A stretch of DNA of 46,794 bases. Origin: Mycobacterium sp. ST-F2 (lineage in GTDB: Bacteria; Actinomycetota; Actinomycetes; Mycobacteriales; Mycobacteriaceae). Of the stretch, positions 9,110 through 21,257 are shown piece after piece. Numbering within the stretch: position 1 is the first letter of the stretch; each line of letters opens with the position of its first letter. The position numbers and the translations under genes were made by a program. The stretch lies in contig NZ_JMHT01000033.1 of NCBI RefSeq assembly GCF_001905655.1, positions 1 through 46,794 on the forward strand, given 5' to 3'. Below the pieces are notes generated by a model. That model was given only the letters and a program-made list of their open reading frames with translations. It searched no databases and was not told the origin of the DNA.

Positions 9110-9405
9110 TGCTTCAGCAGGCTCGCGGCGTCCACCGACGCCGACCGCCGGGTCCGGAAGATGGTCATGATGATCGCCAGGCCCACCACCACCTCACACG
9201 CAGCCACCACCATGGTGAAGAACGCCACCACCTGGCCGTCGAGTTCGCCGTGCATCCGGGAGAACGTGACGAACGCCAGATTGGCGGCATTGAGCATCAA
9301 TTCGACGCACATGAACATGACGATGGCGTTGCGGCGCACCAGCACACCGGCCGCGCCGATGGTGAACAGCATCGCCGAGAGATACAGATAGTTGGTGGGA
9401 TTCAT
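9106..9405 (-). CDS. nuoK: NADH-quinone oxidoreductase subunit K
   Basis: This is a small membrane subunit of complex I, 99 residues with three hydrophobic helices. It carries the two buried glutamates important for proton transfer, in [15 protein letters not shown] and [11 protein letters not shown]. The start ATG at 9405 ([13 protein letters not shown]) overlaps the nuoJ stop by four bases. A much longer upstream extension of the same frame is only the antisense-like shadow of nuoJ. Length and motifs match the family exactly. Confidence 0.95.
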   Translation of the reverse strand: MNPTNYLYLSAMLFTIGAAGVLVRRNAIVMFMCVELMLNAANLAFVTFSRMHGELDGQVVAFFTMVVAACEVVVGLAIIMTIFRTRRSASVDAASLLKQ

Positions 9406-10112
9406 GAGACGTTCCCATCGTTCGTGGAGACGCTGCGTCGCGGCAGGATGGCACTGACGGACATGTCGGCGTCCGAGCCGTCGGGCAGTTTCGCCGGGAT
9501 GTCGACGGCGTTGTGCCGCGCGTACACCCCGGGGTTGGGTCGCGGCGTCGGATGCCCGCCGCCGGCGAACCGTTCGATCGCCAGCTCGCGCTGGGTCTTT
9601 CGGCGCTCGAATCGCTCGCGATGGGTCAGCACCATGGCACCCAGCGCGGCGGTGATGAGCAGTGCGCTGGTGGTCTCGAAGGCCCACAGGTAGCGGGTGA
9701 AGATGAGCGCCGCGAGGCCCTGGACGTTGCCGGCCCGGTTGGCGTGCTCCAAGCCGACGAAACTTGCACCGAGGCTGCCGATCCCGGCGATCACCGCGAT
9801 CCCGAAGCCGATGCCGGCCACCATGGCGGCGATGCGTTGTCCCCGAATGGTTTCCACCAGCGAGTCCGCCGAGTCGACGCCGATCAGCATGAGGACGAAC
9901 AGGAACAGCATCATGACCGCGCCGGTGTAGACCACCACCTGTACGACGCCGAGGAACAGGGCGTCCTGGGCGATGTAGAGGACGGCCAGACTGATCATGG
10001 TGCTGGCCAGGAACATGGCCGAGTACACCGCTTTGGGTGCGGCCACCATGGCGACGGCGCCCAGCACTGCGACCGTGCCGAGCACCCAGAACGTCACGGC
10101 TTCTCCGGTCAC
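9402..10112 (-). CDS. nuoJ: NADH-quinone oxidoreductase subunit J
   Basis: This membrane-arm subunit of complex I (236 residues) forms part of the E-channel near the quinone site. Five hydrophobic helices occupy the first 165 residues; the third includes [20 protein letters not shown], the conserved NuoJ helix that carries a pi-bulge in solved structures. The C-terminal 70 residues are hydrophilic and proline-rich, as in other actinobacterial NuoJ proteins. The GTG start at 10112 overlaps the nuoI stop (GTGA), and the stop overlaps the nuoK start. Confidence 0.95.
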   Translation of the reverse strand: MTGEAVTFWVLGTVAVLGAVAMVAAPKAVYSAMFLASTMISLAVLYIAQDALFLGVVQVVVYTGAVMMLFLFVLMLIGVDSADSLVETIRGQRIAAMVAGIGFGIAVIAGIGSLGASFVGLEHANRAGNVQGLAALIFTRYLWAFETTSALLITAALGAMVLTHRERFERRKTQRELAIERFAGGGHPTPRPNPGVYARHNAVDIPAKLPDGSDADMSVSAILPRRSVSTNDGNVS

Positions 10113-10711
10113 TTGGCCGCCTCGCGCCGGGTCAGGCCGTCCGCGGCGGGCCGCGAAAGACCTGACGCCGTGATGTTGCCGCGGTAGTAGTCCTCATCGG
10201 TGCTGCCTTCCGCCATCGCGTGCGGCGGTGGGGTCATGTCGGGTTTCAGCGGCGCCAGGAGCTTGTCCTTGCCGTAGATCAGGTCGGACCGGTTGTCGTC
10301 GGCCATCTCGTAGTCGTTGGTCATGGTGAGCGCACGGGTGGGGCAGGCCTCGATACACAGCCCGCAGCCGATGCACCGCAGATAGTTGATCTGGTACACG
10401 CGGCCGTACCGTTCGCCGGGCGAAAATCGTTGTGACTGTGTTATTTCCCCCGTCGCTTCGCTCGTCCCGTCCGTGTTGTCTGCACCCTCGACGAAGATCG
10501 CGTCAGCGGGGCACGCCCACGCGCACAGCTCGCAGCCGATGCACTTCTCGAGGCCGTCGTCGTAGCGGTTGAGTTGATGGCGGCCGTGATAGCGCGGTGC
10601 CACAGGGCCGGGCTGCTCGGGATACTGCTCGGTGACCGGTTTCTTGAACATGGTCCCGAAGGTGACGCCGAAGCCGGCGATGGCGTCGATGAATTTGGGC
10701 CTACCGGGCAT
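10109..10711 (-). CDS. nuoI: NADH-quinone oxidoreductase subunit I, with an unusual loop insertion
   Basis: This ferredoxin-like subunit (200 residues) carries two [4Fe-4S] clusters that pass electrons toward quinone. Both cluster motifs are intact: [12 protein letters not shown] near residue 57 and [12 protein letters not shown] near residue 113. The start ATG at 10711 (MPGRPKF) lies inside the end of nuoH, an 11-base overlap. Between the motifs, after GADNT, it carries about eleven extra residues (approximately 81-94, [14 protein letters not shown]) compared with the mycobacterial form I know, which reads directly into RFSPGERYG. The inserted DNA includes the rare ATA codon and looks like an in-frame repeat insertion. 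The C-terminal tail is variable in the family. Confidence 0.93.
   Translation of the reverse strand: MPGRPKFIDAIAGFGVTFGTMFKKPVTEQYPEQPGPVAPRYHGRHQLNRYDDGLEKCIGCELCAWACPADAIFVEGADNTDGTSEATGEITQSQRFSPGERYGRVYQINYLRCIGCGLCIEACPTRALTMTNDYEMADDNRSDLIYGKDKLLAPLKPDMTPPPHAMAEGSTDEDYYRGNITASGLSRPAADGLTRREAAK
10430..10471 (-). repeat. Possible in-frame repeat insertion inside nuoI
   Basis: This stretch encodes the extra NuoI loop and contains ACGAGCGAAGCGACG, a type of GCGAAGC-centred sequence often seen repeated in GC-rich actinobacterial genomes. It keeps the frame and uses ATA, rare in this genome. That it is a dispersed repeat is an inference; only one copy lies in the window. Confidence 0.4.
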
Positions 10712-11930
10712 GGTGAACCTCCTTGGCCGGGATGGGCGGCACCGGGAACGCGCCGGGCTGTGGTTCGACGGCCGGCACACGGGTGCGAGCCGACTTGCGC
10801 CGCACGGTATTCCACAGCGCACCGGCGATGGCGACCACGGCGATGGCGCCGGCGAAGGCCAGCACGACGGGCCAGCTGTCGTGCCCCTGCAGCCGCAGCG
10901 TCCGCACGATGCTGACGATCATGATCCACGCCAGAGAGATCGGGATGAGCACCTTCCAGCCCAGCGCCATGAACTGGTCGTAGCGCAGACGGGGGAGCGT
11001 GGCCCGCAGCCACATGAACAGGAAGAGGAAGGCCCACACCTTGCCGACGAACCACAGCAGCGGACACCAGCCGGTGTTGGCTCCGGGAATGAGACTCAGC
11101 GGCCATGGGGCCTGCCAACCACCGAGGAACAGCGTGGTGGCCAGCGCCGACACGGTGGTCATGTTGACGTACTCCGCGAGCATGAACATCGCGAACTTCA
11201 GCGACGAGTACTCGGTGTGGAATCCGCCGACGAGCTCGCCCTCGGCTTCGGGTAGGTCGAACGGTGCCCGGTTGGTTTCGCCGACCATGGAGACCACGTA
11301 GACCAGGAACGACGGCAGCAGCAGGAAGACGTACCAGCGGCCCTGCTGCGACGCGACGATCTGTGACGTCGACATGGTGCCGGCGTAGAGGAACACCGCG
11401 GCGAACGACAGCGCCATCGCGATCTCGTACGAGATGACCTGCGCGCTGGACCGCAGCCCACCGAGCAGGGGATACGTGGAGCCGGAGGCCCAGCCCGCCA
11501 ACACGATTCCGTACACCCCGATCGAGGTAACGGCCAGGATGTACAGCACCGCGACCGGCAGGTCGGTCAACTGCAGCGGGGTCTCGTGGCCGAAGACGTG
11601 GACCAGTGGCCCCATCGGGATGACGGCGAACGCCATGATGGCGGGGATGACGGAGATGATCGGTGCCAGAAGGTAAATCGGTTTGTCGACCCCGGCGGGG
11701 ACCAGCCCCTCTTTGAGGGCGAGTTTGACGCCGTCGGCGAGGCTCTGCAGCAATCCGAAGGGGCCCACCCGGTTCGGTCCGATGCGCATCTGCATCCAGC
11801 TGAGCACCCGGCGTTCGAGCAGGATCGCGACGAGCACCGTCAGCACCAGGAACACGAAGATGCCAAGGGCTTTGGCGAGCACCAGCCACCAAGGGTCGTG
11901 GCCGAAGGACGACAGGTCGGGGTAGTTCAT
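10701..11930 (-). CDS. nuoH: NADH-quinone oxidoreductase subunit H
   Basis: This membrane subunit (409 residues) forms the quinone-binding chamber where the membrane arm meets the peripheral arm. The signature region is [20 protein letters not shown] followed by KLALKEG near residues 47-75. The acidic loop with [20 protein letters not shown] is also present. Eight or nine hydrophobic helices follow the normal pattern. The ATG at 11930 overlaps the nuoG stop (ATGA), and the 3' end overlaps nuoI by 11 bases. The basic proline-rich C-terminal tail is typical of mycobacterial NuoH. Confidence 0.95.
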   Translation of the reverse strand: MNYPDLSSFGHDPWWLVLAKALGIFVFLVLTVLVAILLERRVLSWMQMRIGPNRVGPFGLLQSLADGVKLALKEGLVPAGVDKPIYLLAPIISVIPAIMAFAVIPMGPLVHVFGHETPLQLTDLPVAVLYILAVTSIGVYGIVLAGWASGSTYPLLGGLRSSAQVISYEIAMALSFAAVFLYAGTMSTSQIVASQQGRWYVFLLLPSFLVYVVSMVGETNRAPFDLPEAEGELVGGFHTEYSSLKFAMFMLAEYVNMTTVSALATTLFLGGWQAPWPLSLIPGANTGWCPLLWFVGKVWAFLFLFMWLRATLPRLRYDQFMALGWKVLIPISLAWIMIVSIVRTLRLQGHDSWPVVLAFAGAIAVVAIAGALWNTVRRKSARTRVPAVEPQPGAFPVPPIPAKEVHHAR

Positions 11931-14307
11931 GACGTGGTCCCGTCATTCGCCGCACTGATCGAGACGACCGCGCCGGGGGCGACGCCGAGTGTTCGATGCA
12001 CGGTCGAGCCGGGGGAGTTGAGCGGCAGCCACACCACGCCGGTCGGCATGTCGGTGATCTCGAGCGGCAAGGTGATGCTGCCCTGCTCGGTGCTCACTGT
12101 GACCGTGTCGCCGGCACCGACGCTCGCGGCGGTATCAGGCGACAACCGCGCGACCACCGGGCGGGCGGTGGCTGCCAGATTCGGCTCGCCGTCCTGCATC
12201 CGGCCGTCATCCAGCAGCATCCGCCAGCCGGCGAGAACCGCCTGTCCGGGTCCCGGTACCGGGTTCGGGAGTGCGTCGAAATCCGGTGCGGCGGGCCGCG
12301 GTCCGGTCCAGCATCCCAGCCGGTTCATCTCGTCGCGCACCGCAGCGACGTCGCGCAGCCCGAGGTCGATGCAATGCTCGTCGGCGAGTGCGGCCAGCAC
12401 CCCCATGTCCGCGCGGGTGGCCGGCGGCAGCGCCGCACCGAAAAGCCGGTGCCGCCCTTCCCAGTTGACGAAACTGCCGGCCTTCTCGACCACCGGCGCC
12501 ACCGGAAACACCACATGCGCCAGGTCGGTGACCGCACTGCGACGCGTCTCCATGCTGACGACGAACTTCGCGGCACCCAGGGACCGCTGTGCCAGCTCAG
12601 GATCGGGAAGGTCGGCCAGCTCGACACCGGCGACCAGGACAGCTTCGAGGTCGCCGGTGGCTGCGGCGGCCAGGATCGCGGTGGTGTCGCGGCCCAGGGC
12701 TTCGGGCAGTTCGTCCACATGCCAGGCGACGGCAACCTCGGTACGTGACGGCAGATCCGTCACCAAGCGCCCGCCGGGCAACAGATTCGGGGCCGCGCCG
12801 GCCTCCAGCGCGCCGCGCTCACCGGCCCGCCGCGGCACCCAGCCGACGGCTGCGCCGGTGCGCTCGGCCAGCCGGGCGACGGCGGAGTAACCGCCCGGAA
12901 CGCCGGCCAGCCGTTCACCGGTGAGGATGACCGAGCCGGGCGGCAACACCTCGATGGCGTCGAGAGCGCGGTGTTCGCGGCCGGGTGCGGCGGAGATGAG
13001 GGTGCCACCCATCTTCTCCAGGCCCCGGCTCGCAAAAGGCGCCACCGCAACAACTTTCAGGCCGTGCTTGCGGAAGGCCTTGCGTAGCCGCAGGTATACG
13101 ATGGGTGATTCGTCTTCCGGCTCGAACGCGACCAGCAGCACGACGGGCGCTTTTTCCAGGTCGGCGTACGTCACCCGCATCGGCTGACCCGCGACGGCGG
13201 CTGCGAGGAACTGCGCTTCCTCGTCGCTGTGCACCCGGTTGCGGAAGTCGATGTCGTTGGTGCCCAGCACAATCCGCGCGTACTTGGCGTACGCATAGGC
13301 GTCTTCGGTGGTCAGCCGTCCACCGACCAGGACCCCGGTCCGCGGGCCGGCCGCCGCCAGGCCGCGCACCGCGACCGCAACCGCTTCGGGCCAGGACGCG
13401 GGACGCTGAGTGCCGTCGTCTTCCCGGATCAGCGGTGTGGTGATGCGGTCACCCTGCGTGGCGTACGCGAAGGCCCAGCGGCCCTTGTCGCAGTTCCACT
13501 CCTCGTTGACCTCAGGATCGTCACCGGCCAAGCGGCGCAGCACCTTTCCGCGCCGGTGATCGGTGCGCTGCGCGCAGCCCGACGCGCAGTGTTCGCACAC
13601 ACTGGGCGAGGAGACCAGGTCGAACGGGCGGGCCCGGAACCGGTACGCAGTGCCGGTCAGCGCACCCACGGGACAGATCTGCACGGTGTTACCGGAGAAG
13701 TACGAGTCGAACGGATCCTCCCCGCCGATCCCCACCTGCTGGAGCGCACCGCGTTCCAGGAGTTCGATGAACGGATCACCGGCCACCTGATTCGAGAACC
13801 GGGTGCAGCGCGCGCACAGTACACAACGTTCGCGATCCAGCAGGACCTGAGCCGACAGGTTGATGGGCTTGGGGTAGGTGCGCTTGACATCCTGGAAGCG
13901 AGAATCGGTGCGGCCGTTGGACATCGCCTGGTTCTGCAGAGGGCATTCGCCGCCCTTGTCGCAGACGGGGCAGTCGAGCGGATGGTTGATCAGCAACAGT
14001 TCCATCACGCCGTGCTGGGCCTTGTCGGCCGCCTCGGAGGTCATCTGGGTGCGTACCACCATGTCGGGGCTGACCGTGGTGGTGCACGACGCCAACGGTT
14101 TGCGTTGACCTTCGACCTCCACGAGGCACTGCCGGCAGGCGCCGACCGGGTCCAGCAGGGGGTGGTCGCAGAACCGGGGAATCTGCACCCCGATGAGCTC
14201 GGCCGCACGAATCACCAACGTGCCCTTGGGCACACTGATCTGCTGGTCGTCGATGGTCAGCGTGACCATCTCGACCGCGGCCGCGTCCTTCGCCGGCTCA
14301 GTGACCG

Positions 14308-14311
<4 letters not shown>
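11927..14311 (-). CDS. nuoG: NADH-quinone oxidoreductase subunit G
   Basis: This is the large iron-sulfur subunit of the peripheral arm, 794 residues. The N-terminal [2Fe-2S] domain shows [15 protein letters not shown] and a later Cys in LASCTTTV. The His-ligated [4Fe-4S] motif is [17 protein letters not shown], and a ferredoxin-type set is CVLCARC. The off-path N7 cluster motif CEHCASGC with a distant Cys in [10 protein letters not shown] is present, as in the E. coli and Thermus enzymes. The rest resembles a molybdopterin oxidoreductase that has lost its cofactor. GTG at 14311 overlaps the nuoF stop and is the supported start; a longer open frame upstream lies inside nuoF. Confidence 0.95.
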
Positions 14312-15605
<1,294 letters not shown>

Positions 15606-15609
<4 letters not shown>

Positions 15610-16328
15610 TCCGGCGCCTCCATCCCGCGCTCCTGCGCGACGCGCAACCCGGCCAGCGTGGCGGCGCCCGGCTCGGAGTCGTTGCTGCCGGGGCGTTCGT
15701 CGGGGAACCCGGCCAGGATGCGCGCGGTCTCCTTGAACGTGCACAGCGGTGCGCCGCGGGTCGGGGTCACCGGGGTGCCGGCCCGCAGCGCGTCGACGAG
15801 ATCGCGTGCAGATCCGGGGGTTTGGTTGTCGAAGAACTCCCAGTTCACCATCACCACCGGGGCGTAGTCGCAGGCGGCGTTGCACTCGATGTGCTCCAGT
15901 GTGACCCGGCCGTCGGCGGTCGTCTCGCCGGCGCCGAGCCCCAGGTGTTCTTCCAGGGTCTCCAGGATGGCGTCGCCGCCCATGATCGCGCAGAGTGTGT
16001 TGGTGCAGACGCCGACCAGGTATTCGCCTGTCGGCGTGCGGCGGTACATCGAATAGAACGTCGCCACCGCGGTGACTTCGGCGGTACTGAGGTCCAGTTG
16101 CGCTGCGCAGAAGGAGATTCCGGCGGGCGTCAGGTAGCCGTCCTCGGATTGGACAAGGTGCAGCAGTGGCAGCAGCGCGGACCGCGCGCTGGGATAGCGG
16201 GCGATGATCGCCGCCGCATCGGTGGTCAGCCGCTGCGTCACCTCGTCCGAATAGGACTGCGGCCCTTGGCCGATGGGCGGTCCCGGCTCGTCAGGGCGCG
16301 GTCCGAGGCGGAGTTCGATGGCCGTCAC
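15606..16328 (-). CDS. nuoE: NADH-quinone oxidoreductase subunit E
   Basis: This thioredoxin-like subunit (240 residues) carries the off-path [2Fe-2S] cluster N1a next to NuoF. The ligand motif GVCTNTLC is followed about 40 residues on by [11 protein letters not shown], giving the standard four cysteines. The GTG at 16328 overlaps the nuoD stop (GTGA). The N-terminal helical domain includes [16 protein letters not shown]. The last 40 residues are a hydrophilic tail, as in other mycobacteria. It pairs with NuoF, encoded immediately downstream. Confidence 0.94.
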
Positions 16329-17653
16329 CTGTCCACGCCTCCCATCACCGGATCGATCGACGCCACCGCTGCGATGGCGTCGGCGACCATGGATCCCTCG
16401 CACATCACCGACACCGCCTGCAGATTCGTGAACGACGGGTCGCGGTAGTGCACCCGGTACGGCCTGGTGCCGCCGTCGGAGACCATGTGCACGCCCAGCT
16501 CGCCGCGCGGCGACTCGACCGCGACGTACACCTGCCCGGCCGGCACCCGGATGCCTTCGGTGACCAGTTTGAAGTGGTGGATCAGTGCCTCCATCGACGA
16601 GCCCATGATCTTGGCGATGTGCTCCTTCGAATTGCCCAGACCGTCCGGGCCGACCTTCAGGTCGGCGGGCCAGGCCAGCTTCTTGTCGGTGATCATCACG
16701 GGACCGGGCCCCGTCCGACCCAGCCTTTCCACGCACTGCTCGATGATCTTGATGGACTCCCGCATCTCGCGGACGCGAATCATGTAGCGGCCGTAGGCGT
16801 CACACTGGTCATCGGTGATGACGTCGAAGTCGTAGGACTCGTATCCGCAGTACGGCTGCGATTTGCGCAGGTCATGTGGCAGCCCTGTCGACCGCAGCAC
16901 CGGGCCGGTGATGCCCAGCGCCATGCATCCGGTCAGGTCCAGGTAGCCGACGCCCTGGGTACGCGCCTTCCAGATGTAATTCTCGTTGAGCAGGTTCTCC
17001 ATGTCGCGCAACCGTTTCGGCAACAGTTGCAGCAGTTCCCGCAGCTGAGGCAGCGCGCCGTCGGGCAGGTCGGCGGCGAGCCCGCCGGGACGGATGTAGG
17101 CGTGGTTCATCCGCAGGCCGGTGATGGTCTCGAAGATCGACAGCACCAGTTCGCGTTCCCGGAACCCGAAGAACATCGCCGACATGGAGCCCAGTTCCAT
17201 GCCGCCGGTGGCCAGCGCGACCAGGTGGGACGAGATCCGGTTGAGCTCCATGAGCATGACCCGGATGACGTTGGCGCGCTCCGGGATGTCGTCGGTGACG
17301 CCGAGCAGTTTCTCCACGCCGAGGCAGTACGCCGTCTCGTTGAAGAACGGGGACAGGTAGTCCATGCGGGTCACGAAGGTGACGCCCTGCGTCCAGGTCC
17401 GGTACTCGAGGTTCTTCTCGATTCCGGTGTGCAGGTAGCCGATTCCGCACCGGGCTTCGGTGATGGTCTCGCCGTCGATCTCCAGGATCAGCCGCAGGAC
17501 ACCGTGCGTCGACGGATGCTGCGGCCCCATGTTGACCACGATGCGCTCGCCGGCGACAGCACTCTCGCGCGCTGCGGCCACGACGTCGGCCCAGTCTTGA
17601 CCGCCGACGGTGACCACACGTTCGCGGCCATCGGCTTCGTTGTCGACAGTCAT
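16325..17653 (-). CDS. nuoD: NADH-quinone oxidoreductase subunit D
   Basis: This 49-kDa-type subunit (442 residues) forms the quinone pocket with NuoB and derives from NiFe hydrogenase large subunits. Recognisable are [14 protein letters not shown] (quinone-site histidine loop), [29 protein letters not shown] and the C-terminal DPVMGGVDR typical of the family. The ATG at 17653 overlaps the nuoC stop by one base (TGATG). A 119-residue upstream extension of the open frame lies in nuoC and is not supported. Confidence 0.95.
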   Translation of the reverse strand: MTVDNEADGRERVVTVGGQDWADVVAAARESAVAGERIVVNMGPQHPSTHGVLRLILEIDGETITEARCGIGYLHTGIEKNLEYRTWTQGVTFVTRMDYLSPFFNETAYCLGVEKLLGVTDDIPERANVIRVMLMELNRISSHLVALATGGMELGSMSAMFFGFRERELVLSIFETITGLRMNHAYIRPGGLAADLPDGALPQLRELLQLLPKRLRDMENLLNENYIWKARTQGVGYLDLTGCMALGITGPVLRSTGLPHDLRKSQPYCGYESYDFDVITDDQCDAYGRYMIRVREMRESIKIIEQCVERLGRTGPGPVMITDKKLAWPADLKVGPDGLGNSKEHIAKIMGSSMEALIHHFKLVTEGIRVPAGQVYVAVESPRGELGVHMVSDGGTRPYRVHYRDPSFTNLQAVSVMCEGSMVADAIAAVASIDPVMGGVDR

Positions 17654-18323
17654 CAGTTGTAGGCCCGCCGCTCGTCCGGTGGTGGGATTTTCGCGCCGTG
17701 GTACTCGACCGGGATACCGCCGAGCGGGTAGTCCTTGCGCTGCGGATGGCCCACCCAGTCGTCGGGCATCTCGATGCGGGTCAGTGCGGGATGGCCATCG
17801 AAGATGAGGCCGAAGAAGTCGTAGGTCTCCCGCTCGTGCCAGTCGGTGGTCGGATACACCGAATACAGCGATGGCACATGCGGATCGGCGTCCGGGGCGC
17901 ACACCTCGACACGGATGCGACGGTTGTGGGTGATGGACATCAGCGGGTAGACGGCGTGCAGCTCGCGGCCGGTGTCCTCCGGGTAGTGGACTCCGGAAAC
18001 GCCCAGGCACAGTTCGAATCTCAGCTCGTCGCGCAGCGTCTGCGCCACCGCCACCAGGTGCTCGCGGCGCACCTCGAGCGTCAGCTCGTCACGGAACACC
18101 ACGATGCGTTCGATCGCGGCGGCGAACTGGTCCTGGCCGAGCGCGGCCGCCAACGTGTCGACGACGTCATCGAAGTAGCCACCGTACGGGGGTGGCGAAC
18201 TGCCGGGCAGCGCCACTTCCTGCACCAACCGGCCGTAACCCGACGTGTCGCCGCTGCCGCGTACACCGAACATGCCGCGCCGCGTCCCGATCACCTCGGG
18301 CCCCCTCTGGTCGGGCGTGTCGG

Positions 18324-18327
<4 letters not shown>
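17653..18327 (-). CDS. nuoC: NADH-quinone oxidoreductase subunit C
   Basis: This 30-kDa-type peripheral-arm subunit (224 residues) has no cofactor and helps link NuoB/D to the rest of the arm. The family signature near the C-terminus is [20 protein letters not shown] followed by [20 protein letters not shown]. The ATG at 18327 (MTDTPDQRG) overlaps the nuoB stop. It is a separate gene, not fused to nuoD as in E. coli. Confidence 0.95.
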
Positions 18328-18881
<554 letters not shown>

Positions 18882-18892
18882 GGATCCAGTCC

Positions 18893-19267
18893 TCAGTCCC
18901 AGCTCAGCCCGCCACGGCGCCAGATGTACGCATAGGCGACGAACACGGTCAGCATGAACAGCAGCATCTCCACCACCGCGAATACCCCGAGCGATTCGAA
19001 GGAAACGGCCCAGGGATACAGAAAGACGATCTCGATATCGAAGACGATGAACAGCATGGCGGTCAGGTAGTACTTCACCGGGAAGCGCTGACCCGTCGTC
19101 TCATGTCCCGGGGAGCCCGGCGCCATCGGTTCGATGCCGCATTCGTAGGCCTCCAGCTTCGCCCGGTTGTACCGGCGGGGACCGATGACCAGTGCGATTC
19201 CGACCGAACCCACCGCGAACGCGGCGGCGATCGCGCCGAGTACCAGGATGGGGATGTAGACGTTCAT
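18893..19267 (-). CDS. nuoA: NADH-quinone oxidoreductase subunit A
   Basis: This three-helix membrane subunit (124 residues) forms part of the quinone-site loop region. The conserved loop [14 protein letters not shown] (Cys that becomes accessible on deactivation in other species) is followed by [22 protein letters not shown] choose the ATG at 19267 ([11 protein letters not shown]) over an upstream in-frame ATG because the 19-residue extension is basic and not seen in the family. It is the first gene of the nuo operon. Confidence 0.95.
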   Translation of the reverse strand: MNVYIPILVLGAIAAAFAVGSVGIALVIGPRRYNRAKLEAYECGIEPMAPGSPGHETTGQRFPVKYYLTAMLFIVFDIEIVFLYPWAVSFESLGVFAVVEMLLFMLTVFVAYAYIWRRGGLSWD

Positions 19268-19471
19268 GCGTGCGCCATGCCCTCTGTGGCTCCCTCGTCG
19301 AGCTGTCGATGTGAGCTGGCCCACAGCTTAGCCTGGTTAACGGAACGGCCGCCGCATTTTGGCTAGGATCATGATCAGTTCCTGGACGTTGCCTACGCTA
19401 TTGACGACACACCGCCGCTGGCGCGAAGAGTGAACGGCCGCAGGCCATTTCGTGCTGGTTAACGCAGCGTT
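19268..19471 (-). promoter_or_regulatory. Upstream region of the nuo operon
   Basis: This 204-bp non-coding stretch must hold the nuo promoter. It contains a 10-bp direct repeat CTGGTTAACG (19333-19342 and 19455-19464) and a palindrome GATCATGATC near 19368-19377. On the minus strand a TAAGCT hexamer near 19330 could be a -10 element. None of these is decisive, and the regulator is unknown. Confidence 0.35.
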
Positions 19472-19864
19472 TCAGCGCTGCGGAGACAGCACCGCCACCA
19501 CTGCCTCGCCCAGCCGGATCGGGTCGATCGGGTGGGGAACCGCCGCCTCTGCGCGCGACCAGGAGGCCAGCCAGGCGTCGTCGGGGCGGCCGGTGAGCAC
19601 CACGATCGGCGGGCAGTTCGCGACCTCGTCCTTGAGCTGCTTGGCCAGGCCCATCCCGCCGGCGGGGGTGGCCTCACCGTCGAGGATGGCCAGGTCGATC
19701 CCGCCGGCGTCGACCGAACTGACCACGACTGGTGCTGTCGCGACGTCGAGGTAGGTCAGGTCCGGCAGGTCGGGATGAATGCGGCGGCCCAGCGCAGTGC
19801 GCACCTGATCGCGCGTATTGGGATTGTCGCTGTACACCAGGATCTTCAGGGCGGGATCGGCCAC
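19472..19864 (-). CDS. Atypical single-domain response regulator (Rv3143-like)
   Basis: This 130-residue receiver domain has no output domain. The phospho-acceptor Asp is D62 in DLAILDGEATPAGG and the switch Thr is T91 in VVLTGRP. Two usual features are altered: the N-terminal acidic pair is reduced to one Asp (YSDNPNT), and the conserved Lys before the final proline is His111 (AAVPHPIDP). It may therefore signal weakly or without phosphorylation. Its position next to nuoA matches M. tuberculosis Rv3143. The GTG start at 19864 lies only four bases after the stop of the glycosyltransferase gene, so the two are probably co-transcribed. No histidine kinase gene is nearby. Confidence 0.8.
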   Translation of the reverse strand: MADPALKILVYSDNPNTRDQVRTALGRRIHPDLPDLTYLDVATAPVVVSSVDAGGIDLAILDGEATPAGGMGLAKQLKDEVANCPPIVVLTGRPDDAWLASWSRAEAAVPHPIDPIRLGEAVVAVLSPQR

Positions 19865-19868
19865 CTGC

Positions 19869-21209
19869 TCAGGCTACGACCGAATTACCTTCGGGCGAGC
19901 CGTTTCGTGGCCGATCCACGGGTGTACTTGGCGGGCAAGGCGATTGCGTCAGCGTATCGACGACCGTCGCCAGGCCGGCGAATCCCGGGGCAGCGGCGAT
20001 GTCAGCGGCGATGCGCCGGCTGGCCAGCCGGTAGCGGGGTTCGTTCAGCACCGCGTGGATGGCGCGGCGCAGCGCGCGCGGGCTGGGGTGTTCGCTGCGG
20101 ATCCGGCGCCCGACGCCCGACCAGGCCACTCGGGCGCCGACCTCGGGTTTGTCTTCTTTGCCGCCGGTGGCGACGATCGGTACGCCGTGACGCATCGCGT
20201 AGTGGACACCGCCGTAGCCGCCGTTGGTGACGTAAACCGATGTGCGAGGCAGGAGTTCGTCATAGGGGAGAAAGACTGCCGCGCGGGCGTTCGCCGGCAG
20301 CGGCGGCAGGGTGTCCAGCGGCCGGCCTCCCGTGGCCACCACCACGAGGACGTCGTCGTCGGCCAGGGCCTCCAGAGTGGGCGTAATGGTCTGGGAGTAA
20401 TCGAGGTTGGCGACCGTGCCTTGCGTGACATGGACGACGGGCCGGGAGCCGTCGAGATCGGCCCACCAGTCCGGCAGGGGAAACTGCGAGCTGTGCCCGG
20501 TCAGTGGTCCGATGAAATGCAGGGTCTCGGGCGCGTCCGACAGCGGGTATTCGAAAGACGGCACGCTGAACTGGACGTAGGCGTCGGCCCGGCGGCACCA
20601 GTCGGTCATGGCCCCCGGCATGTCCCTGCCGTGCAGCTGACGGTGAATCTCGTTGCTTGCCCGATTCGGCTGACGCAGCACGTGACGGGTCACCGCACTC
20701 AGCACTGCATTGCGCGGCCGGTTCAGGACGCGGGCGGGTGCCAAGCCAGCGCCGAATGGCGCCGTGTCGCGGCTTGCGATCCACAGCGGCAGGACCCCAC
20801 CCACCACGACGGGCGGGCGGGAGGCCCGCGGGTGTCCGAGGAGGTACGCGGCGCCGAGGAAAGCCGGATCCACCACGACGGCGTCGACGCGCTTGGTGGC
20901 AATTGCCTCGACCACCGCCTCGTACTGGGCTCTGGAGGGGCCGACGAAGAACCGCTCGATATCGAACGCGACTGCCTTGACGCCCCTCAGCTGGGCGCGT
21001 TCTGGAACGTCGCCCAGGACGGATTCATCGAGGTCGGCTTCGGCCGGTAGGGGGAGGAAGGATGCGCCTGCGGCGGTGACTTTGTCCGCGAACCGTGTAC
21101 CGGTGAGGAATCGCACGTCGTCACCCCGACCGGCGAAGCCCTGGGCTGCGGCCAGCAGCGGATTGACGTGTCCCTGCCCGGGCGTGCTGGCGATGAGGAT
21201 CGAGGACAC
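19869..21209 (-). CDS. Glycosyltransferase, GT1/UGT-like family
   Basis: This is a 446-residue GT-B-fold enzyme predicted to transfer a sugar from a nucleotide donor to a lipid or small molecule in the cytoplasm. The N-terminal acceptor domain begins with ILIASTPGQGHVNPLLAA. The donor domain carries VTNGGYGGVHYAMRHGVPIV and KPEVGARVAWSGVG, equivalent to the UGT signature. The start is GTG at 21209, preceded by a strong ribosome site AGGAGGC (21213-21219 on the plus strand). It is divergent from a TetR gene 48 bp away, its likely regulator. Donor and acceptor are unknown; glycolipid synthesis or xenobiotic modification are both possible. It is not part of the core nuo neighbourhood in M. tuberculosis. 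Confidence 0.8.
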   Translation of the reverse strand: MSSILIASTPGQGHVNPLLAAAQGFAGRGDDVRFLTGTRFADKVTAAGASFLPLPAEADLDESVLGDVPERAQLRGVKAVAFDIERFFVGPSRAQYEAVVEAIATKRVDAVVVDPAFLGAAYLLGHPRASRPPVVVGGVLPLWIASRDTAPFGAGLAPARVLNRPRNAVLSAVTRHVLRQPNRASNEIHRQLHGRDMPGAMTDWCRRADAYVQFSVPSFEYPLSDAPETLHFIGPLTGHSSQFPLPDWWADLDGSRPVVHVTQGTVANLDYSQTITPTLEALADDDVLVVVATGGRPLDTLPPLPANARAAVFLPYDELLPRTSVYVTNGGYGGVHYAMRHGVPIVATGGKEDKPEVGARVAWSGVGRRIRSEHPSPRALRRAIHAVLNEPRYRLASRRIAADIAAAPGFAGLATVVDTLTQSPCPPSTPVDRPRNGSPEGNSVVA

Positions 21210-21233
21210 TGTGCCTCCTGATGCTATTTCTGC

Positions 21234-21246
21234 CTATGTCACGTAG
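21234..21246. promoter_or_regulatory. Candidate TetR operator between divergent genes
   Basis: CTATGTCACGTAG is an imperfect palindrome (five of six pairs) centred in the 48-bp gap between the glycosyltransferase and the divergent TetR gene. Position supports an operator; sequence support is modest. Confidence 0.4.
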
Positions 21247-21257
21247 TATTCATTACC

